This document shows positions 5,979 to 11,163 of a DNA stretch of 11,163 nucleotides, in pieces. Source of the stretch: CAIOZW01 sp049317725 (GTDB taxonomy: Bacteria > Acidobacteriota > Blastocatellia > RBC074); assembly GCA_049317725.1 (NCBI GenBank), contig JBMOHS010000130.1, positions 1 through 11,163 on the forward strand. The letters run 5' to 3'. Each line of letters opens with the position of its first letter. The stretch's first letter is position 1. The translations under genes and the position numbers were made by a program. The notes beneath the pieces were generated by a model, which ran no database searches, was not told where the DNA came from, and saw nothing but the letters and a program-made list of their open reading frames with translations.

Positions 5979-8288
5979 CTACTGCCAGTCCTCGACGATC
6001 ATCAGATCTCCCAGCAGGTGATTCAAGAAGCTGAACGCGACCTGGGTGCCATCCGGGGAGACCGCCAAGCCAGGCTCCCATTTGAAGAATGTCCGCTGGA
6101 TCGAGCAGAGTTCTTCACTTTGCTGCGTGCGGTAATTGAGCCGAATCAATGTCTGTCGGGCGTTCTCCCCAGAAGAGACGAAGTAGAGCCAGTCTCCCTG
6201 GAGCGTCCACTGTCGTCCAATACGACGGTCGGTTGTCAGTTGGACCGCGGGACTCTCCGGGCGGTCGAGGGCGAGCTGGTAGAGTGAACCTTGCCAATTG
6301 TAGAAGAGAGACCGATTATCAGATGAGATCATCGGTTCTTGGCCGTCGTTGCGGCTGACCTGGAGAGCGGCCCCCCCCTTGGCTGGAACCTTCCATATTT
6401 GTCGGGTACCTTTACGCTCCGAGGTGAAGTAGATCCATTCTCCATCGGGAGACCAGACGGGCATGGTGTCGGCCGACGGGTGCTCGGTCAGGCGTTGGAT
6501 TTCCCGTGTTCGGAGGTGGATGGTGAAGATGTCCGCTTGCCGCTCCGCTCGGTGATCGAAGACGATGGACCGACCATCGGGAGACCAGCGGGGGCTTCCG
6601 ACCCCTTCCTGCTCAAATTTGGTGATCCTTTGCTGTCCGCTACAGTCCGCGTTGGCAATCCAAATCTCGTCGAAGCCGGTCTGTGCGGAAGTGAAGACGA
6701 TCTGGGATCCATCGGGCGAAAATCGTGGACTGAACTCGGTTCGGGAAGAGTCGATCCTGCAGAGGGGCTGGGTAGGTAGCCCCTTGTTTCTCGTGATCGA
6801 CGAAAGAGAATGAATCTCGATGACAGTGTCGTTGGTCACTTGGGAGTAGGCAAGCAGTTTCCCGTCGCGGGAGAGGGCAATATGATCGACTGGATCGCTG
6901 ACCTTGCTGACTTGAGTGAGCGGCCCCCCCGTTGCTGAAATCCGCCAGATGTTGGGACGGCCCTGCCGGTTAGAGACGAAGAGGATCTCCTCTCCGTCGG
7001 GAGTCCACAGCAGGCTCGGGATTCGCTTATCATCAAACGTCAATTGTTTCAGCTGCTTGGTCTGGATGTCGGCAACAAAGAGGTCGCTAGCGTAGTCACT
7101 GCTCCACCGGGCAAAGGCGATTCGCGTCCCATCGGGTGAAAAACGGGGGAATGTATCGAAGTAATTGTTGGTGGATTCCGACGAAGTAAGGACCGTGCGT
7201 TCGTTGCTCTCGAGGGAGTGGAGCACGATCCGGGTCGGGGGCTTGTTCTGCGCAAAGTCGGAGATCGCCAAGTAGCGGCCATTGGGTGACCAATCCAATC
7301 CCCCCCAGGCGCGCCCAATCTCGCGCTCGGTTCCACCGAGGGCGGGCATGACCATCACCCGATAGCGTCGGTTCTCTTCACCCGGCGAGGCAGCCCGCAG
7401 GAAGGCGAGTTGCAGTCCATCTGGAGACCAAGTGACTTGGTGGTCGGTGGCAGGATGGGTCGTCAACCGCAGGGCGCTACCCTCACCAATCAGACGGATG
7501 AAGATGTCCTCGTTCTGGGTCTCCCCGCTATCCGACGTGAAGGCGACAAACTTGCCATCGGGGGAGAAGGATGGGTAGCTCTCGATCCCGGGAAGACTGG
7601 CCAGGGGGCTGATTCGAGCCGGTCGGTCTTTCGCGGTTCGCTTGATCTTCTCCCGGCGACTGGCAACCAGCATTCCAATCCCAATCAATCCCAGTGTAAT
7701 CATCCCGAGCAGGGGCAAGCGGAATCGACCCGTTTTGATCCATTGGGAGCAGCGCCAGCGGAGGCGCTGGGTTGGATCGATGATTGCTGGCTCCTGAGAA
7801 GCAGGTGGGAGGTCGCTCGTTTCAAGGAGGGTGGATCCCTGGGATGTCGCTGCGTGAGTCTCCCCTTGCTGGCTCGGCGAAGGAGTCGACAGCTTGCGTC
7901 CCCCCTCGGGCGGGAATGCCTGCTCCAAGGGATTCCCATTGCCATCGATCAATTGAACACGGGCGATGAAGCGATACCCAGCTCCCGGAATCGTCACGAT
8001 ATATTCCGGTTGACGAGAGTCCTCCCCAAGGAGGCGGCGAAGATTGTAGATCTGCTGGGTCAGGTTGGTTTCGTCGACGACCTGATCCGTCCAGATCTGA
8101 GAGATCAACTCTTCCTTGGTGACGATCTGGCCAGCGTTTCTCAGCAGCACGACCAGCATCTCGAATTTTCGTCTGGTCAGTGGAAGCGGGGTGCCATCCC
8201 GCAAAAGTTTGCCGGTCTCCAGCTCAAGTTCAAAGGGCCCAAACCGATACCTGGTCATTTGTGGTTCCTGCTCCATCTCCTTGAACAT
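5979..8288 (-). CDS. ToxR/CadC-like winged-helix regulator with membrane segment and PD40 (TolB-like) beta-propeller
   Basis: This is a 769-residue predicted one-component membrane regulator. An OmpR/ToxR-type winged-helix domain lies at about 12-110 (RYRFGPFELELETGKLLRDG at 14-33; VDETNLTQQIYNLRRLLGED at 71-90; IPGAGYRFIARV). A polar linker (about 111-175) leads to one membrane segment at about 181-200 (LPLLGMITLGLIGIGMLVAS). The remainder is a chain of WSPDG/FSPDG-type PD40 blades: about eleven such motifs, for example PSFSPDGKFVAF, VTWSPDGLQLAF and PVWSPDGEWIYF. By family knowledge the propeller should lie in the periplasm and sense a ligand or protein partner while the N-terminus binds DNA. 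Basic residues flank the membrane segment on both sides, so topology is less clear than usual. ATG 8288 is the longest start; the eleventh codon (ATG 8258-8256) has AGGA 7 bases upstream and may be the true one. The gene converges on mlaD with a 23-base gap and no evident terminator. Its target genes are unknown. Confidence 0.9.
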   Translation of the reverse strand: MFKEMEQEPQMTRYRFGPFELELETGKLLRDGTPLPLTRRKFEMLVVLLRNAGQIVTKEELISQIWTDQVVDETNLTQQIYNLRRLLGEDSRQPEYIVTIPGAGYRFIARVQLIDGNGNPLEQAFPPEGGRKLSTPSPSQQGETHAATSQGSTLLETSDLPPASQEPAIIDPTQRLRWRCSQWIKTGRFRLPLLGMITLGLIGIGMLVASRREKIKRTAKDRPARISPLASLPGIESYPSFSPDGKFVAFTSDSGETQNEDIFIRLIGEGSALRLTTHPATDHQVTWSPDGLQLAFLRAASPGEENRRYRVMVMPALGGTEREIGRAWGGLDWSPNGRYLAISDFAQNKPPTRIVLHSLESNERTVLTSSESTNNYFDTFPRFSPDGTRIAFARWSSDYASDLFVADIQTKQLKQLTFDDKRIPSLLWTPDGEEILFVSNRQGRPNIWRISATGGPLTQVSKVSDPVDHIALSRDGKLLAYSQVTNDTVIEIHSLSSITRNKGLPTQPLCRIDSSRTEFSPRFSPDGSQIVFTSAQTGFDEIWIANADCSGQQRITKFEQEGVGSPRWSPDGRSIVFDHRAERQADIFTIHLRTREIQRLTEHPSADTMPVWSPDGEWIYFTSERKGTRQIWKVPAKGGAALQVSRNDGQEPMISSDNRSLFYNWQGSLYQLALDRPESPAVQLTTDRRIGRQWTLQGDWLYFVSSGENARQTLIRLNYRTQQSEELCSIQRTFFKWEPGLAVSPDGTQVAFSFLNHLLGDLMIVEDWQ
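6371..6378 (-). repeat. Run of eight G (coding strand) inside the propeller gene
   Basis: The plus strand shows eight C in a row, which the gene reads as AAG GGG GGG GCC near residue 637. A gain or loss of one base would truncate the propeller before its last blades. Two further runs of seven occur in the same gene (6924-6930 and 7300-7306). Confidence 0.7.
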
Positions 8289-8435
8289 TGCCTGCGTCAG
8301 GAGGAGTTAAGGTGGTGGGTCCATTCACTGGCCGCCGTTGGCAGGGGGGCTTTGCGTCGATCATTGGCTCTTCAGTAGGGCATTGAATGGCTGGTATGTC
8401 TCCTTGTTTTTCGCAAAATCTGAACGAATGAATCG

Positions 8436-8465
8436 CCAGAAGGAGAATCGGACACTTCCAGAAGG
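8436..8465. repeat. Direct repeat CCAGAAGG, two copies at 22-bp period
   Basis: CCAGAAGG occurs at 8436-8443 and 8458-8465, and both copies are followed three bases later by ATC. A period of 22 bp is about two helical turns, a geometry compatible with tandem binding of a winged-helix protein. It lies about 150-210 bp upstream of the start of the ToxR-like gene. The regulatory role is inferred. Confidence 0.4.
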
Positions 8466-8510
8466 TGGATCAACGGAGGTCAGCTTCTGAACAATGACAG
8501 AACTGGAAGT
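8454..8510. repeat. 8-bp inverted repeat enclosing a second, competing stem
   Basis: ACTTCCAG (8454-8461) and CTGGAAGT (8503-8510) are perfect complements. Just inside, TTCTG (8485-8489) pairs with CAGAA (8498-8502) across an 8-base loop. CAG (8481-8483) could extend that inner stem with CTG (8503-8505), which would compete with the outer stem. Confidence 0.4.
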
Positions 8511-8529
8511 AGTGCTCCTAAGATCACTC

Positions 8530-8565
8530 TTTTGGAAAATTCATATTTTAGATCTATTTTCCATT
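8530..8565. promoter_or_regulatory. AT-rich promoter-like island with inverted repeat
   Basis: GGAAAAT (8534-8540) and ATTTTCC (8556-8562) form a perfect 7-bp inverted repeat around an AT-rich centre, the most AT-rich spot in a GC-rich window. On the plus strand TTGGAA (8533-8538) and TATTTT (8555-8560) are spaced 16 bases. On the minus strand TAAAAT (complement of 8545-8550) is a possible -10 with a poor -35. Either or both flanking genes could use it. Confidence 0.35.
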
Positions 8566-8644
8566 TCTTGCCAGAGAAAAGTTGGGTAGGTTGACTTGTG
8601 CCCCCGCTCTGCCTATCATCCGTACGTCAACAGTCGAGCAGCCA

Positions 8645-8685
8645 CCGAGGTCGGAAGCGCCAACCGTCTTCCTCTGACACCTCGG
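8645..8685 (+). other. Potential two-part hairpin
   Basis: CCGAGGT (8645-8651) pairs with ACCTCGG (8679-8685), and inside it GGAAG (8653-8657) pairs with CTTCC (8668-8672) around a 10-base loop. No T-run follows, so it does not look like an intrinsic terminator. Confidence 0.4.
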
Positions 8686-8746
8686 CAGACTGTTTTCTAA
8701 ACGCATATACGGAAACAAAAGAGACTGGTGCAGGACTTGGTAACCT

Positions 8747-8771
8747 CCAGGGAGGACAAGAGTCCTCCTGG
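8747..8771 (+). other. Strong hairpin in the leader of the surface-protein gene
   Basis: CCAGGGAGGAC (8747-8757) pairs with GTCCTCCTGG (8762-8771) around an AAGA loop, ten pairs with one bulged G. No T-run follows on the plus strand. The right arm contains TCCTCC, complementary to the purine-rich ribosome binding region at 9013-9018. Confidence 0.5.
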
Positions 8772-8844
8772 GCAATGCCAGATCTGATGTTTGTCTGCTG
8801 CCACCCCACACCGCGTCCGTGAAGAGGAATTGGGAAAGGACCTT

Positions 8845-8866
8845 GTCAGGCGGAGCTCTGCCTGGC
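8845..8866 (+). other. Strong hairpin with AGCT loop
   Basis: GTCAGGCGG (8845-8853) can pair with CTGCCTGGC (8858-8866) around AGCT, nine pairs counting two G-U wobbles. It is not followed by a T-run. Confidence 0.45.
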
Positions 8867-8980
8867 GAACGGGAGAAGCACCGAAGGTTCTCAGACCATA
8901 CCTGCTCACGGGCAAAACAGGCCTGAACGAAGAGCGAGGGAAGGGCGCCCGTATGTCGGGGGCAGCCATCGTCTTCGTTT

Positions 8981-9010
8981 CCTGTCTGCACGAACGAGAC
9001 GTTCGACAGG
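8981..9010 (+). other. Hairpin directly before the ribosome binding site of the surface-protein gene
   Basis: CGAACG (8991-8996) pairs perfectly with CGTTCG (9000-9005) around AGA, and CCTGT (8981-8985) pairs with ACAGG (9006-9010), leaving a five-base bulge on the left. The purine-rich stretch 9012-9029 (GGGAGGAGAGGAGGCGGG) follows at once, then ATG 9030. The position suits a translation-control or RNA-stability element, which is inferred. Confidence 0.45.
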
Positions 9011-9029
9011 CGGGAGGAGAGGAGGCGGG

Positions 9030-11163
9030 ATGGGTTGGCAGAGAGAGCCAAGAATCAAGGGGTGGAGCGGCCGTGTTGTCTGGGGGTTGGCGTTGTGGTG
9101 GTTGGTGGGGATGTGGGGAGGAGTGGACCGCAACTTCTTGCCGACGGGAGAGGCGAGGGAGCGCGCGATCGGGGAGAGCAGGGCAGGGAAGGCGGCCGGC
9201 AACTGGGCCGTGCATCAGGTCGACCGGCTGACCGACGAGCCAGATCTGATCCCGGGGAACGGTCTTTGCCAAGTGGCTGGCGGGGGCTGCACCTTGCGTG
9301 CGGCACTGGAAGAGGCCGTCAATCTCAACGTGATGGCGCAGACAATCGAGATTGTCGCGACTGGAACGATCGAGCTGACCGCGGCCTTGCCGGTGATCAA
9401 CAACAGCAACGGATTGACGAGCCTGCTGATCACGGGGCCGGGCGCGGATCGCTTGACGGTTCGTCGACAATCTGGTGGAACCTATCGAATTTTTATGAGT
9501 GAGCCAGATCAGGCCGCCGTACTCGATTTGGAGATTCGAGGGATGACGATGGCGGATGGGAGCAGCACCACGGGTGGGGCGGTCTACACTCAGTTGTGCA
9601 ATCTGACCCTGCGGGACTGCCATTTGACGGGCAATACGGCCGGGGATGGGGCGGCGGTCTATGTCGGGCTGGCCAATGCCACCTTCGTTGGATGTACCTT
9701 CAGCGGGAACACGAACACGAGTCCGAGTGGCGCGGCGATCACTTTCGATTCATTGGCCGTTCCGACGACACTGACGATCGAGAACTCGACGATCAGCGGG
9801 AACAGTCGTCGTGGGATTCGGGTGGGGTTGCCGGTCGCGGGCAGTGGTGCCTCGATTCGGAGCACGACGATTGCTGGGAATGGCGGCCAAGGATTGGTGC
9901 TGGGAGGAAGTGGGGGCGCCGCCGTCTCGCTCGCGAGTACGATCCTGGCGGGCAATGTCGGGGGCAACCTGGCAGTGACCGGGACCAACTCGATCGTTTC
10001 GGCAGGCTATAACCTGGCCGATGATGATGGAGGAGGGAGGTTGACTGCGACAGGAGACCAGACGGCGACCGATCCTCGCCTCGCCGTCCTGGGGATGTAT
10101 GGAGGATCGACGCCCACGCGGGCGCTCTTACCCGGCAGTCCGGCGCTTGATGTGGGAGGGACAGTCGCTCCCCAGGATCAGCGGGGAAGGGCACGGGTCG
10201 GTGCACCCGATGCCGGAGCCTTCGAGTCGGCGGGGTTCAGTCTGGCGGTGGTCGGAGGAGCAGGCCAAGTGGCGGCCTTGGGGAGCGCCTTCGCTCAGCC
10301 GCTGGCAGTGGCAGTGACGCCATTGAGCGCCGGAGAGCCAGTCGATGGAGGTCGGGTGCGCTTTGTCGCGCCAGACCCAGGCGCAGGGGGCGTCGCGACG
10401 ACCGCCGCGCCCATCTCGATCGAGGCGCAGATCGGAGGAGGGGTTGCCACGACGGGGTCAATCGTTGCGGGGATGGTCGAAGGAGCATATCAGATGGTCG
10501 CGGGAACGCGTGGTGCGACCGGGACTGCACTCATTCCTTTACGGAACAACACGCCACCGAGCGTTCTCTCCCTGATCGACGCCGGACCGGATCCAGCCGT
10601 GCCGGGTAGTCTTCGATTTCAGGTGACTTTCAGTGAAGGAATGATCGGAGGATCACCGAGCAATTTTTCACTGGCGGTGAGTGGGTTGGTGGGATCGTCG
10701 ATCAGCAGCGTCACCGGGACGGGTGCAACCCGGACGGTGACGATCCTGGCCGGCAGCGGGGTAGGCACGCTGCGGCTCGATCTGGTCAATTCCACCGGCT
10801 TGACGGATCAGGATGGCGCCGGGTTGGTTGGAATACCAGTGGTCGGCCCGACGGTGACGCCGGTCATTGTCCAGGGGATCGACCGGCTCGATGTCAACCC
10901 GACGAGCAGCGCCGAAGTGGCTTTCAGTGTCACCTTTTCACGACCGGTTGACGGGGTGAGTGCCGCGAACTTCGAGCTGATGGCGACAGGGCCGACGGGA
11001 GCGTCGATCGTTGGGCTGTCGGGAGGGCAGGCCACCTGGACGGTCCGGGTGGCAACGGGAACGGGGACGGGAACCCTCGGGTTGCGGATGGTCAACGCGA
11101 CTGGGATCACGGCCGACAGCCCGATCACCAACCTGCCCTTTACCGGCCAAGCCTACACGATCG
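9030..11163 (+). CDS. Exported parallel beta-helix protein with CSLREA-like N-terminus, choice-of-anchor-Q-like region and Ig-like modules (3' end missing)
   Basis: The frame is open from ATG 9030 to the window edge: 711 codons with no stop, so the C-terminus is unseen. A basic N-terminus (about 1-15) and hydrophobic core (about 16-32, VVWGLALWWLVGMWGGV) suggest a signal peptide. CTLRAALEEAV (87-97) matches the CSLREA-type motif near the start of many secreted beta-helix proteins. Residues about 104-333 form a right-handed parallel beta-helix with NTA/SGN/AGN turns. Residues about 318-400 (YNLADDDGGG, TDPRLAVLGMYGGSTPTRAL, GSPALDVG, PDAGAFE) look like a choice-of-anchor-Q region. An Ig-like domain follows (about 403-506, with GEPVDGGRVRFVAP). 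Two related modules come next (about 509-600 and 612-711), each with an FxVTFSxxxxG motif and a GTGTLxLxxVNxTG motif; the second is incomplete. GGAGG (9021-9025) supports the start. A surface or extracellular role, perhaps adhesion or glycan binding, is inferred. Confidence 0.85.
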   Translation, partial: MGWQREPRIKGWSGRVVWGLALWWLVGMWGGVDRNFLPTGEARERAIGESRAGKAAGNWAVHQVDRLTDEPDLIPGNGLCQVAGGGCTLRAALEEAVNLNVMAQTIEIVATGTIELTAALPVINNSNGLTSLLITGPGADRLTVRRQSGGTYRIFMSEPDQAAVLDLEIRGMTMADGSSTTGGAVYTQLCNLTLRDCHLTGNTAGDGAAVYVGLANATFVGCTFSGNTNTSPSGAAITFDSLAVPTTLTIENSTISGNSRRGIRVGLPVAGSGASIRSTTIAGNGGQGLVLGGSGGAAVSLASTILAGNVGGNLAVTGTNSIVSAGYNLADDDGGGRLTATGDQTATDPRLAVLGMYGGSTPTRALLPGSPALDVGGTVAPQDQRGRARVGAPDAGAFESAGFSLAVVGGAGQVAALGSAFAQPLAVAVTPLSAGEPVDGGRVRFVAPDPGAGGVATTAAPISIEAQIGGGVATTGSIVAGMVEGAYQMVAGTRGATGTALIPLRNNTPPSVLSLIDAGPDPAVPGSLRFQVTFSEGMIGGSPSNFSLAVSGLVGSSISSVTGTGATRTVTILAGSGVGTLRLDLVNSTGLTDQDGAGLVGIPVVGPTVTPVIVQGIDRLDVNPTSSAEVAFSVTFSRPVDGVSAANFELMATGPTGASIVGLSGGQATWTVRVATGTGTGTLGLRMVNATGITADSPITNLPFTGQAYTI

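Larger units (their letters stand above)
8289..9029. other. Gene-free 741-bp region between divergent genes, rich in structure
   Basis: Open frames exist on both strands, but none has a recognisable product or a good start, and I do not annotate any as a gene. The region contains a direct repeat (8436-8465), inverted repeats (8454-8510), an AT-rich island (about 8525-8575) and a series of hairpins (8645-8685, 8747-8771, 8845-8866, 8981-9010). It must hold the promoters of both flanking divergent genes. Confidence 0.6.

Noticed and set aside
4756..6081. Long minus-strand open frame (441 codons) opposite mlaD
   Set aside because: It lies antisense to a firmly identified MCE-domain gene, shows a skewed Arg/Leu/Asp-rich composition typical of a codon shadow, and has no recognisable domain.
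7410..8378. Plus-strand open frame of 322 codons opposite the ToxR-like gene
   Set aside because: Antisense to clear winged-helix and propeller motifs; no independent protein signal.
8999..9008. GTTCGA as a tRNA T-loop
   Set aside because: No acceptor stem, anticodon arm or D arm can be built around it; the bases are explained by the local hairpin.
8554..9051. Minus-strand open frame of 165 codons in the intergenic region
   Set aside because: No recognisable domain, no convincing ribosome binding site, and it spans the AT-rich island and the hairpins. Its composition does not resemble the real genes of the window.
8697..9623. Minus-strand open frame of 308 codons
   Set aside because: Most of it is antisense to the beta-helix protein gene and its Arg/Pro/Ser-rich translation looks like a shadow.

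Overview
The window reads as a chromosomal segment of a moderately GC-rich Gram-negative bacterium. An Acidobacteriota member, possibly of class Blastocatellia, fits best, but that is inference. Three things point there: a ToxR-like winged-helix regulator fused through one membrane segment to a long PD40/TolB-type beta-propeller; a secreted parallel beta-helix protein with a CSLREA-like N-terminus, a choice-of-anchor-Q-like region and Ig-like modules; and an MlaF ATPase with an insertion after the H-loop. No rRNA, tRNA, CRISPR array, transposase or insertion sequence was seen.

Layout. Positions 1-58 hold no gene, only a short heptamer tandem repeat that runs into the stop of a TetR-family regulator (59-706, minus). 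Divergent from it is a membrane-anchored S41 (CtpA/Prc-type) serine protease (start near 939, end 2672, plus). The gap between them carries a near-perfect 14-bp palindrome lying between two weak promoter-like signals, as expected if the TetR protein controls itself and possibly the protease. After a 480-bp gene-free stretch with a dense cluster of a YTGGATC heptamer comes a plus-strand operon, mlaE-mlaF-mlaD-like (3153-5955). It encodes the permease, ATPase and substrate-binding MCE protein of an Mla-type phospholipid transporter. The MCE protein is about twice the E. coli MlaD length and carries five copies of a GxGTxGKLLxDExLY-type repeat.

Convergent with the operon (23-bp gap) is the regulator with winged helix, membrane segment and propeller (5979-8288, minus). 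A 741-bp gene-free region follows. It contains an AT-rich promoter-like island, a two-copy direct repeat with 22-bp period, and several hairpins, one of them directly before the ribosome binding site of the last gene. That gene (9030 to beyond the right edge, plus) encodes a large exported beta-helix/Ig-like surface protein and is cut by the window end.

Functionally most of the window concerns the cell envelope: lipid transport (MlaEFD), processing of exported proteins (S41 protease), envelope or ligand sensing (ToxR-like propeller) and a surface protein. Direct functional coupling between these units is not shown by the sequence. No clearly novel system is proven. The strongest unexplained signals are the heptamer cluster upstream of mlaE, the repeat-bearing tail of the MCE protein, and the structured 8436-9010 intergenic region.
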